From: JBEVNX01 sp040507895
Lineage (GTDB): Bacteria > Desulfobacterota > Binatia > JACPRU01
Direction: 5' to 3'
DNA: 21,354 nt
Assembly (NCBI GenBank): GCA_040507895.1
Contig: JBEVNX010000020.1
Coordinates: forward strand, 1-21,354
Part shown: piece after piece, positions 15,441-21,354 of the stretch
Position numbering within the stretch: position 1 is the first letter of the stretch
Layout of the letters: each line of letters begins with the position of its first letter
The notes under the pieces: model-generated
Databases searched by the model: none
What the model was told of the DNA's origin: nothing
The model's input: the letters and a program-made list of their open reading frames with translations, nothing else
Program-made: the position numbers and the translations under genes

Positions 15441-16222
15441 GCCGGCGCCTCCTTCCCCGGTTGCCAGAGCAGAGCGACGAACCCGGCGGCGAAGAGGGCA
15501 ACGGCGATCCATTGCGCCTGGGTTAATCCGGCGGCGAGAACTGGCTCGACGCGCACGCTCTCGATTAAGAAACGCCCGATGCTCGACGTCACGAGGTAGA
15601 GCCAGAAGAGCGACCCCGGCGGCAAGCCGCGCTTGCGCAGCGCCCACAGCAGACAGAAGACCGCCGAATACGCCAACGTCTCGTAGACGGGCGCGGGATG
15701 TACGTACGTATCGGGCGGCAGAGCGTTCTCGCGCAGCCACGCGTTCCAGCCGATGATGGCGCGGGGGTATTGGACGCCCCAAGGCAGCGTCGTCGGCCGG
15801 CCCCAATCACCGTCGCCCGCTACCTGACAGCCGATACGGCCGATCGCCTGCCCAATGGCCAGGGCGGGGGCGATGCAATCGACGAGCACCAGCCAGCGCA
15901 GCGAGCGACGCAAGATGAAGATCGTCACCGACAGGAACCCGCCGATGAGGCCACCGTACCAAACGAAACCGGAGCCGGAGAGCAGCGAGGACCACGGATG
16001 AACGAGGAAAGTCTGCCAGTCGGCGAGAATCGCCAGCACTCGAGCGCCGACGATGCCGCCGATGGCGGCCCACAGGACCAGCGACCACGCGTCTTCCGGA
16101 TCCAGCCCCTTGTCCGCCATCCCTAGCGAAACCACGTAGCCGGAAACCAAGAAGCCGAGCGCCATCATCGCACCGAAGCTGTAGATGGTGAGCGGGCCGA
16201 GATCGATCAGAACGGGGATCAT
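15437..16222 (-). CDS. lgt: Prolipoprotein diacylglyceryl transferase
   Basis: This 261-residue inner-membrane enzyme has several hydrophobic segments. It moves diacylglycerol from phosphatidylglycerol to the lipobox cysteine of pre-lipoproteins. Recognisable parts are SFGAMMALGFLVSGY (15-29), GFVWYGGLIGGF (85-96), the family signature IGRIGCQVAGDGDWGRPT (127-144; a shorter form of the GR-x-GNF-x-NGE-type motif) and HPAPVYE (175-181). It is slightly shorter than the E. coli enzyme, mostly in loops. The ATG at 16222 is the first start that yields the standard N-terminus. It is followed by the overlapping tlpA-like gene; a lipoprotein substrate candidate is encoded at 17288-18190. Confidence 0.94.
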   Translation of the reverse strand: MIPVLIDLGPLTIYSFGAMMALGFLVSGYVVSLGMADKGLDPEDAWSLVLWAAIGGIVGARVLAILADWQTFLVHPWSSLLSGSGFVWYGGLIGGFLSVTIFILRRSLRWLVLVDCIAPALAIGQAIGRIGCQVAGDGDWGRPTTLPWGVQYPRAIIGWNAWLRENALPPDTYVHPAPVYETLAYSAVFCLLWALRKRGLPPGSLFWLYLVTSSIGRFLIESVRVEPVLAAGLTQAQWIAVALFAAGFVALLWQPGKEAPA

Positions 16223-16270
16223 GCGGCGGAAACATAGACGAACGGCATTGGACCGGCTACGGGGCCCCTG

Positions 16271-16298
16271 TTGACCTGCGACCCGCCCGGTGTACGAA
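16271..16298 (+). promoter_or_regulatory. Possible promoter of the DUF1285 gene
   Basis: TTGACC (16271-16276) and TACGAA (16293-16298) are 16 bp apart. Transcription would start at about 16305, next to the ATG at 16306, which has no Shine-Dalgarno sequence. The -10 match is poor. Confidence 0.3.
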
Positions 16299-16305
16299 TT
16301 GCTCG

Positions 16306-16767
16306 ATGCCCGCGGCCGGCTTCTACGCGATCGAGAGCCACGCAATCCGCTTCGGTCGCGATGGCGAGTGGTACAGCGACGGCGAGCGCATCACCAATCG
16401 GCGCATCGCGGATCTCTTCAGCCGCTGCGTACGGCGCGGGCCCGATGGCGGCTATTGGCTGCAGATGGGAGATGAGCGGGCGCCGCTCGAAGTCGAAGAC
16501 ACACCGTACGTCGTCCGCCAGATCGAAGGGGATTCCGAGCGCGAGCTCCGTGTCACCTTGAACGACGGCTCCAGCGAGCTCCTCGACCCGAAGACGCTCC
16601 GCGCGGGAGGGGACCATGCGCTCTATTGTCGCGTGAAGCAGGGACAATTCGAGGCTCGGCTGCTACGACCGGCGCACTACGCGCTCGCCCGCTTCATCGA
16701 GCTCGACTCCGACGGACGGTTCCGGCTGCACGTCGGCGGGCGCGCCCATCCGATCGATGTCCGCTGA
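16306..16767 (+). CDS. DUF1285 family protein
   Basis: The 153-residue protein shows the pattern I associate with DUF1285: GRDGEWYSDGERITNRRIADLFSRCVRRGPDGGYWLQMGDERAPLEVEDTPYVV over residues 17-70, followed by a second half of alternating strands (VTLNDGSSELLDPKTLR and ALYCRVKQGQFEARLLRPAHYALARF). There is no signal peptide, so it should be cytosolic. The biochemical role of the family is not known to me. The ATG at 16306 is divergent from lgt (83 bp between starts). It overlaps the start of trmL by 11 bp, so both are probably expressed together. Confidence 0.78.
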   Translation: MPAAGFYAIESHAIRFGRDGEWYSDGERITNRRIADLFSRCVRRGPDGGYWLQMGDERAPLEVEDTPYVVRQIEGDSERELRVTLNDGSSELLDPKTLRAGGDHALYCRVKQGQFEARLLRPAHYALARFIELDSDGRFRLHVGGRAHPIDVR

Positions 16768-17227
16768 GCCGATCCTCCACGTCGTCCTCGTCGCGCCCGA
16801 GATCCCTCAGAACGCAGGAACGACGGCTCGGCTCTGCGCCGCGACCGCCGCGCGCCTCCATCTGGTCGGCCCGCTCGGCTTCTCGCTCGAGGACCGCTAC
16901 CTCCGCCGCGCCGGGCTGGACTACTGGCCCAACGTCGACCTCGAGCTGCACGCCGACTGGGAGACCTTCCGTGCCGGACATCGTGCGGCGCCACTCTGGC
17001 TGTTCTCGGCGCGGGCCTCTCGCTCGTATACCGACGCGCGTTACCGGCCGGGCGATTTCCTGGTGTTCGGCGGAGAGACACGCGGGCTTCCAGAGGCTCT
17101 TCTTGCACTGCACCGCGAGCGCGCGCTGACGATTCCGATGCAGGGCGCGGCGGTGCGGAGCCTCAACCTCGCCAACGCGGCTGCCATCGTCGCGTACGAG
17201 GCGCTGCGGCAGCTCGGCCGGACCTGA
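16757..17227 (+). CDS. trmL: tRNA (cytidine/uridine-34-2'-O)-methyltransferase, TrmL type
   Basis: This 156-residue SPOUT-family enzyme has the normal TrmL length and all three motifs: HVVLVAPEIPQNAGTTARLCAATAARLHLVGPLGF (8-42), FLVFGGETRGLP (101-112) and IPMQGAAVRSLNLANAAAIVAYEALRQLG (126-154), the last two forming the trefoil knot that binds SAM. TrmL methylates the ribose of the wobble base in tRNA-Leu isoacceptors. The ATG at 16757 lies inside the end of the DUF1285 gene. A weak hairpin with a T-run follows the stop. Confidence 0.93.
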   Translation: MSAEPILHVVLVAPEIPQNAGTTARLCAATAARLHLVGPLGFSLEDRYLRRAGLDYWPNVDLELHADWETFRAGHRAAPLWLFSARASRSYTDARYRPGDFLVFGGETRGLPEALLALHRERALTIPMQGAAVRSLNLANAAAIVAYEALRQLGRT

Positions 17228-17235
17228 CACGCGAC

Positions 17236-17252
17236 GCCGGACCCGGCCTTTT
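17236..17252 (+). terminator. Weak possible terminator after trmL
   Basis: GCCG (17236-17239) and CGGC (17244-17247) form a 4-bp stem with a 4-nt loop, followed by TTTT. The stem is short, so termination would be inefficient at best. Confidence 0.3.
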
Positions 17253-17287
17253 CCTTCATCGGCGATTCAGCATACAAACCCCCCGCC

Positions 17288-18190
17288 ATGAGACGATCCC
17301 GGCGTTTGCCGAAAGTCGGCACCCATCGAGTCGACCGGCCCAAACGTTGCCCGTCGGGATTCGTCGCGACGCTGCTCCTCGGCTCGCTCATCGCGGCGTG
17401 TTACACACCGACCGTCGCGCGCACGCGCACGTACCACCCGTCGGACGCCGATCTTAGCATCACCCGCATCGTGCACGGGTCCGCCGTGATCGATTTTCGC
17501 GAGACGCGTATCTTGCTCGACCCGTGGTACTCGCCAACCCCGCCCTTCGGCCCGGCCGAAGACGTGGGTATCAGCCTCGACAACCTACCGGCCATGCGCG
17601 GCATCCTGATCACGCACAAGCACGACGATCACTTCGATGCCGAAACACTGCGTGACTATCCGAACAAGGCGCTGCGTGTCGTGGTCCCGCGCGGTCTCGG
17701 CTCGTCAATCCGGGCGATGGGATACGAGGACGTCGTGGAGCTCGACGAATGGGATCGTTCGCAGATCGGAAGCGCGATCGTCACCGCGGTTCCGGCCCGC
17801 CACAACGCCCCTGAGGATGGCTACGTCCTGCAAGGAAACGGCCTCACGCTGTACGTCGCCGGCGACACCGAGTTCGACGCCAGGCTGTTTCAGGATATCG
17901 CGTTGCGGTTCCCGACCATCGATGCGGCTCTCCTTCCCGTGGGCGGTATCCGTCTCTTTGGCAGGAGGCTCGACATGGACCCGGACGAGGCCGCCGAGGC
18001 GTTCTCCATACTGCGGCCGGCGCATGCGATCCCGTATCACTACGGCCTCACCGGGCCCTTCCCCTTCTTGACGGCCGCGTCGCGGCCAGCCAAGAGCTTC
18101 GCAAGCGCCGTGGCCGGCAAGTCGGAGAAGCCGGCGAAGGGCGCGGTGGTGATCCTGCAACCGGGGGAGAGCTGGCACCACTACCGCTGA
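17288..18190 (+). CDS. Metallo-beta-lactamase-fold hydrolase, predicted lipoprotein
   Basis: The 300-residue protein has a long basic N-terminus, a hydrophobic stretch and a lipobox IAAC with Cys at 38, so it is probably lipidated by Lgt and anchored in the envelope. The hydrolase domain has HGSAVIDF (63-70), LLDPW (76-80), the metal motif THKHDDH (109-115; H110, H112, D114, H115), H172 in PARHN, D193 in AGDTEFD and H251 in IPYHYG. It is thus complete for two metals. The order and spacing fit the UlaG/Lactamase_B_2 group, which includes NAPE-PLD-like phosphodiesterases; the substrate is not predictable. The ATG at 17288 has a C-rich upstream region without a ribosome binding site; TACAAA at 17272-17277 could be a -10 element. 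Confidence 0.86.
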   Translation: MRRSRRLPKVGTHRVDRPKRCPSGFVATLLLGSLIAACYTPTVARTRTYHPSDADLSITRIVHGSAVIDFRETRILLDPWYSPTPPFGPAEDVGISLDNLPAMRGILITHKHDDHFDAETLRDYPNKALRVVVPRGLGSSIRAMGYEDVVELDEWDRSQIGSAIVTAVPARHNAPEDGYVLQGNGLTLYVAGDTEFDARLFQDIALRFPTIDAALLPVGGIRLFGRRLDMDPDEAAEAFSILRPAHAIPYHYGLTGPFPFLTAASRPAKSFASAVAGKSEKPAKGAVVILQPGESWHHYR

Positions 18191-18223
18191 TTGCGTAACT
18201 CTCGGGCTGACAAATCTTGCCCA

Positions 18224-18240
18224 TGCCCGGGGTTGGCGCA
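18224..18240 (+). promoter_or_regulatory. NtrC-like dyad, possible enhancer-binding-protein site
   Basis: TGCCCGGGGTTGGCGCA matches 9 of 12 defined bases of the NtrC site TGCACC-N5-GGTGCA, with the same 17-bp length. Its centre is about 79 bp upstream of the transcript start predicted from the sigma-54 element at 18283-18300. The match could be chance in GC-rich DNA. Confidence 0.4.
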
Positions 18241-18282
18241 CAGGTTTCTCCCCGATTTCCCGCAGAATCTCGCGCCGCAGAG

Positions 18283-18300
18283 TTCGGCACGGGACTTGCT
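18283..18300 (+). promoter_or_regulatory. Sigma-54 (-24/-12) promoter of the receiver-Fis regulator gene
   Basis: TTCGGCACGGGACTTGCT contains GG (18286-18287), exactly 10 nt, then GC (18298-18299). It matches 10 of the 11 defined bases of TGGCACG-N4-TTGC. The predicted transcript start is about 18311, 3 nt before the ATG at 18314. A sigma-70-like TAAAAT (18303-18308) lies just downstream and could be an alternative -10. Confidence 0.65.
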
Positions 18301-18313
18301 GGTAAAATCCGCC

Positions 18314-18925
18314 ATGAAAGAGACGCTGCTCGTCGCGGAGGATCACCAAAACGCCCGGGAGTTCATTTCCCGCGCCCTGGAGGGCGAGGGGTACGACTTG
18401 GTCTTCGCAGAAACCGGCCGCAAGGCGATGGAGATCGTCGGGCAACACCCCCCCGACGTGGCACTGCTCGACGTTTCTCTCCCGGGCGTAGCAGGCTCGG
18501 ACGTTTGCCGCCAACTGAAGTCGATGCGGCGCTCGACGCCCGTCATCCTGATGAGCGAGGCTCTCGAGCCCGGTGAGCTCGCCCGGCAGAGCGCCGCTGC
18601 CGGCGCCGACGCGTTCATACCGAAGCCCTTCTCCGTGGACGAGCTGCGCACCGTATTGCGCGCGTTCGCGAAGATCCGATGCCAAGCCCTCGAGATCGAA
18701 CGGCTGCGCACGGAACTGGGCGAGCGCGGCGCCGCGGTCGGCGCGGCGGCCGAGCTCGACTGGAGCCTTCCCTATCACGAGTTCACCAAGCTCGCGCGGA
18801 AGGCTTACTTCGAGCATGCGCTACGGGTCGCCGGCGGCAACAAGTCCAAGTTGGCGCGCGACTCGGGGCTCGATCGCTCCACGCTCTACGTCCACTTGCG
18901 AAACCTCGGGATGCTCCACAAGTAG
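18314..18925 (+). CDS. Response regulator: receiver domain plus Fis-type helix-turn-helix, no AAA+ domain
   Basis: This 203-residue protein has a complete receiver (about 1-120): acidic E9-D10, phospho-acceptor D53 in VALLDVSLPG, switch Ser S81 in ILMSEA and K104 in IPKPF. A linker of about 45 residues leads to a C-terminal Fis-type helix-turn-helix, GGNKSKLARDSGLDRSTLYVHLRNLGM (174-200). This is the RegA/ActR/PrrA layout: an NtrC-like regulator without the sigma-54-activating ATPase, which normally binds DNA as a phosphorylated dimer. The ATG at 18314 is chosen because the receiver begins there; the frame is open upstream to 18191 but without family-like sequence. There is no Shine-Dalgarno sequence, and a strong sigma-54-type promoter lies just upstream. 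Its stop is 11 bp from that of the convergent pterin-enzyme gene. No cognate kinase is in the window. Confidence 0.92.
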   Translation: MKETLLVAEDHQNAREFISRALEGEGYDLVFAETGRKAMEIVGQHPPDVALLDVSLPGVAGSDVCRQLKSMRRSTPVILMSEALEPGELARQSAAAGADAFIPKPFSVDELRTVLRAFAKIRCQALEIERLRTELGERGAAVGAAAELDWSLPYHEFTKLARKAYFEHALRVAGGNKSKLARDSGLDRSTLYVHLRNLGMLHK

Positions 18926-18936
18926 GCCGCGGCGCC

Positions 18937-19425
18937 TCAGAGATTCTCGCGACAGTAGGCGATCTGGCCCGGGGCCTCAGCCACGCCCACTTCGATCAAT
19001 CGCACCCCACGGCGCTGGAGATCCGGCAGCTCGGCCTGAATTCTCGCGAGCACGTAGCGTGCGAGCTCCTCCGCCGAAGTGTGCACGATCGGCAGCAGCA
19101 CCACATCAGACTCCGGGAACGAAAATCGCGCGCCGTCCTCATACTTGACCATGACCTGCCCGTCCACACGCTCCACACTCAGACAATCGCTCTCGAAGGG
19201 AAGCAGCACTCGCTCGTCGAGCCGCTCGCAGACTCGCTTGGTCGTCTGTTTGACGAGACCGAAGTCGAGCACGTAGCCGTCGCTCCCGAGACTCCCTTCG
19301 ACTCGCACGGATACTTGGTAGTTGTGTCCGTGCAGCGGCTCGCGAAACCCCCGGTAGGCGATGAAGTGCGCCGCCGAGAACTTGAGGTAGTCCTTGAAGA
19401 CGTGGACCTGGTAGGTGTGCTCCAC
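18937..19425 (-). CDS. 6-pyruvoyl-tetrahydropterin synthase/QueD superfamily protein, PTPS-III-like
   Basis: The 162-residue protein has the three zinc histidines (H20 in FSAAHF; H32 and H34 in LHGHNY), the VLDFGLVK segment (52-59), HTSAEELARYV (115-125) with the catalytic-relay His, and E150 that grips the pterin. The catalytic Cys normally found 4 residues before HGH is absent: the motif is E29-P-L-H-G-H, i.e. ExxHGH. From memory of work on this superfamily, ExxHGH marks PTPS-III enzymes, which make 6-hydroxymethyl-dihydropterin and replace FolB in folate synthesis, whereas QueD has CxxxHGH. An insertion at about 75-105 makes it longer than typical QueD. The GTG start at 19425 shares one base with the dus stop (TAGTG), so it is the last gene of the uvrD-dus unit. 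Confidence 0.85.
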   Translation of the reverse strand: MEHTYQVHVFKDYLKFSAAHFIAYRGFREPLHGHNYQVSVRVEGSLGSDGYVLDFGLVKQTTKRVCERLDERVLLPFESDCLSVERVDGQVMVKYEDGARFSFPESDVVLLPIVHTSAEELARYVLARIQAELPDLQRRGVRLIEVGVAEAPGQIAYCRENL

Positions 19426-20480
19426 TACGCCACACCTCCAGCAGCCTCGCCGAGTGAGGTCGGCGAAGGCTCGGCGGGCTCGGCCGCCGCGACCTCCGCA
19501 AAGCGGCAGAGCACACCGAGGATCGCGTCCTTGCTGCGCGCCTCGTTGATCGCGGCGCGGACAGCCGCGCCGCTGCGCAGGCCCTTGGTCACGCGTCCGG
19601 CGAATTGCCGCAGGCGCGCGGCCACGACCACGGGAGTGTAGTCTTCCTCGAGGTAGGCGGCGTAAGTGCGCAGGGTCTCAAGGCGCTCTTCGAGGGACGG
19701 TCGGTGAGGCTCCACCCCGCGCCGAAGCTCTTCCACCTGGCGGAAGATCCATGGGTTGGCGAGCGCGCCGCGGCCGATCATCACGGCATCCGGATGGTAC
19801 ATGCGTTCGCGGCGTAGCGCATCCCACGGCGTCGTGACGTCACCGCTCCCGGCGACCGGGATCGTCACGCGCGCGCGGATCGCCGGGATCACGCTCCAGT
19901 CCGCCTCGCCGTGATAGAGCTGGACGCGAGTCCGCCCGTGCACCGTGAGCATCGACACGCCACTCGCTTCGGCGATCGCCGCGATCTCGGCTGCGTTCAA
20001 GCTGCCTTCGTCCCAGCCGGAGCGCATCTTGAGCGTGACCGGGATCGACACTTCGGAAACGACCGCGCGGAGGATTGCTTTCAGGCGCTCCGGCTGCCGC
20101 ATCAGCTCGCAGCCGCCTCCCCGCTTGACGACCTTCGGGACGGGGCAGCCGCAGTTGATGTCCAACATGTCGGCGCCGCTCTGCTCCACGAGGCGAGCCG
20201 CTCGCGCCATGCGATCGACGTCGGCGCCGAAGATCTGGACCGCGATCGGCTTCTCCTCGGCGCGGAAGCGCATCATGCCGAAGCTCTTCGCGTTGTCCCG
20301 CGTCAGCGCCTCGACGCTGATGAACTCGGTGAGCATGAGCCCGACCGCGCGGCCGCTCGCGCGCCGCACGATGCGCCGGAAGGCAGAATCGGTGACCCCT
20401 GACATCGGCGCGAGCAGAAGCCTGGGCGACACCTCGATGGGCCCGATGCGCAACGGCCCGCGCGGATCCACAGGCCTCAT
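19425..20480 (-). CDS. dusB: tRNA-dihydrouridine synthase (DusB-like)
   Basis: The 351-residue flavoenzyme reduces uridine to dihydrouridine in the tRNA D-loop. It has the TIM-barrel opening LLLAPMSGVTDSAFRRIVRR (21-40), the flavin/catalytic region DINCGCPVPKVVKRGGGCELMR with catalytic Cys at 112, VTLKMRSGWDEGSLNA, the HGRTR segment (tRNA and flavin contact), and VAGSGDVTTPWDA plus VMIGRGALANPWIFRQVEE for FMN phosphate. The order and the C-terminal helical domain fit DusB. The ATG at 20480 is separated from the stop of the upstream helicase gene by 3 bp (TGAGGAATG), and its own stop overlaps the next gene by 1 bp, so the three genes are tightly coupled. Confidence 0.93.
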   Translation of the reverse strand: MRPVDPRGPLRIGPIEVSPRLLLAPMSGVTDSAFRRIVRRASGRAVGLMLTEFISVEALTRDNAKSFGMMRFRAEEKPIAVQIFGADVDRMARAARLVEQSGADMLDINCGCPVPKVVKRGGGCELMRQPERLKAILRAVVSEVSIPVTLKMRSGWDEGSLNAAEIAAIAEASGVSMLTVHGRTRVQLYHGEADWSVIPAIRARVTIPVAGSGDVTTPWDALRRERMYHPDAVMIGRGALANPWIFRQVEELRRGVEPHRPSLEERLETLRTYAAYLEEDYTPVVVAARLRQFAGRVTKGLRSGAAVRAAINEARSKDAILGVLCRFAEVAAAEPAEPSPTSLGEAAGGVA

Positions 20481-20483
20481 TCC

Positions 20484-21354
20484 TCAGAGCACCTCTTCCA
20501 CGAGCGCCATCGGCCTGAGAAGCGCGTCGGGAACGTCGGCCACGAGACGGGAGGGTCGGCCGAACGCCGGACCGGTGCCGCGCTCGAAGTACTGGATCGG
20601 ATAGCAAAGGTAGAGGAGCCGCTTCGCTCGTGTGATCGCCACGTAGCAAAGCCTCCGCTCTTCCTCGAGCTCCGCGTCATCGATCATCGATTGTTGCGCG
20701 GGGAATTTTCCGTCCGCCGCCCAAATCAAAAACACCGTGTGCCACTCGAGGCCTTTGGCGCTGTGAATCGTCGAGAGCGTCAGCCGGCTCTCGTCTTCGG
20801 GCTCGGCGAGCGTGCCCCCGACCGCGTCCGAAGGCGGCTCGAGAGCGAAGTCGCTGAGCATCGACTCCAGCGTCGGATAGCGCGCCGCGATCGTCACCAA
20901 GTGCTCGAGGTCTTTCAGCCGTCGCGGATGATCGTCGGGATGCGCTCGCTCGAGGATCGGCTGATAGTGCGCGATCACGCGCTCGAGCGCCGTGGCGGGG
21001 CGGACCGGACTTGCGCCGAGAGCGGCGATGAGCGCCGTCAATCGCTCGAGCTCCTTCGAGCTCGCCTCCCGCCGAGCCGGGACGCGCAGCGCCGCGAGAT
21101 CGCCGCCGGCGGCGCCGACCGCGTCGACCATCTGGCCGGCGCTCTTCGGGCCGATGCCTTCGAGAAGTAGCAGGACGCGGAGCCAAGAGACCGTGTCGAG
21201 CGGATTGGCCGCGACGCGCAAATGCGCGATCACGTCCTTGACGTGCGCCGTTTCGACGAACTTGAATCCGCCGCGCTTGACGAACGGCAAGTCCGCCCGA
21301 GCAAGCTCGAGCTCGAGGTCGAAGGAGTGGAAGCTCGAGCGGAATAACACGGCG
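20484..21354 (-). CDS. UvrD/PcrA-type superfamily 1 helicase, C-terminal part (N-terminus outside window)
   Basis: About 289 residues are visible, beginning inside motif IV (AVLFRSSFHSFDLELEL). They contain GGFKFVETAHVKDVIAHLRVAANP, motif V (RLTLSTIHSAKGLEWHTVFLIWAADGKFP) and motif VI (EEERRLCYVAITRAKRLLYL), the classical order of UvrD/PcrA/Rep 3'-5' DNA helicases. The tail after motif VI is only about 50 residues, shorter than in E. coli UvrD and lacking its C-terminal extension, so it is closer to the short UvrD-like helicases. Walker A and motifs Ia-III lie beyond the window edge. It is followed after 3 bp by dusB. Confidence 0.92.
   Translation of the reverse strand, partial: AVLFRSSFHSFDLELELARADLPFVKRGGFKFVETAHVKDVIAHLRVAANPLDTVSWLRVLLLLEGIGPKSAGQMVDAVGAAGGDLAALRVPARREASSKELERLTALIAALGASPVRPATALERVIAHYQPILERAHPDDHPRRLKDLEHLVTIAARYPTLESMLSDFALEPPSDAVGGTLAEPEDESRLTLSTIHSAKGLEWHTVFLIWAADGKFPAQQSMIDDAELEEERRLCYVAITRAKRLLYLCYPIQYFERGTGPAFGRPSRLVADVPDALLRPMALVEEVL

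Noticed and set aside
16289..16302. GG-N10-GC with TTGCT before the DUF1285 start
   Set aside because: The -24 box is poor (CCGGTGT), and the predicted transcript would begin downstream of the ATG at 16306.

Overview
The window is about 21 kb of high-GC bacterial chromosome, densely packed with genes on both strands. Most of it is housekeeping: RNA processing, tRNA modification, DNA repair, lipoprotein and envelope functions, and cofactor synthesis. There are three regulators. I see no tRNA, rRNA, CRISPR array, phage or intact mobile element. The gene mix suggests an uncultured deltaproteobacterium-like lineage, possibly Binatota/Desulfobacterota: a sigma-54 activator, receiver-Fis regulators, an F420-type LLM oxidoreductase, Lhr helicase, and secreted proteins with Thr-Pro linkers. 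That placement is an inference from gene content only.

Layout. 1-896 (minus): rph followed by rdgB (cut by the window edge), overlapping by 4 bp. 989-2496 (plus): a sigma-54 AAA+ activator with no sensory domain, coupled to a stand-alone receiver protein. 2525-3560 (minus): a small unknown gene and a glutathione S-transferase-like protein. 3614-7870 (plus): the large helicase Lhr. 8049-9721 (minus): an LLM oxidoreductase and a small secreted protein. 9920-12196 (minus): a SAM methyltransferase and, upstream of it, a secreted Thr-Pro-linker protein whose reading frame is broken by one extra base, so that the two genes read as one false fusion. 12441-14909 (plus): an FAD-dependent oxidoreductase, then an ACT-domain protein overlapping a TusA-like protein. 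14913-16222 (minus): lgt and a TlpA-type thioredoxin, overlapping by 4 bp. 16306-18190 (plus): a DUF1285 protein, trmL and a metallo-beta-lactamase-fold lipoprotein. 18314-18925 (plus): a receiver-Fis response regulator. 18937-21354 (minus): a three-gene unit of a UvrD-type helicase (N-terminus outside the window), a tRNA-dihydrouridine synthase and a 6-pyruvoyl-tetrahydropterin-synthase homologue.

The most interesting material is regulatory. Two promoters match the sigma-54 -24/-12 pattern, GG-N10-GC with a TTGC -12 element: one before the receiver-Fis regulator (18283-18300) and one before the secreted Thr-Pro protein (12209-12224, minus). Each has a dyad-symmetric site 70-80 bp upstream of the predicted start of transcription, where an enhancer-binding protein would sit. 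In both, the predicted transcript begins only 2-3 nt before the start codon. The window also holds the parts of an NtrC-type regulator on separate polypeptides. A second notable point is the ExxHGH active-site motif of the pterin enzyme, which points to a FolB-replacing (PTPS-III) role rather than queuosine synthesis. I did not find a clearly new multi-gene defence or biosynthetic system.
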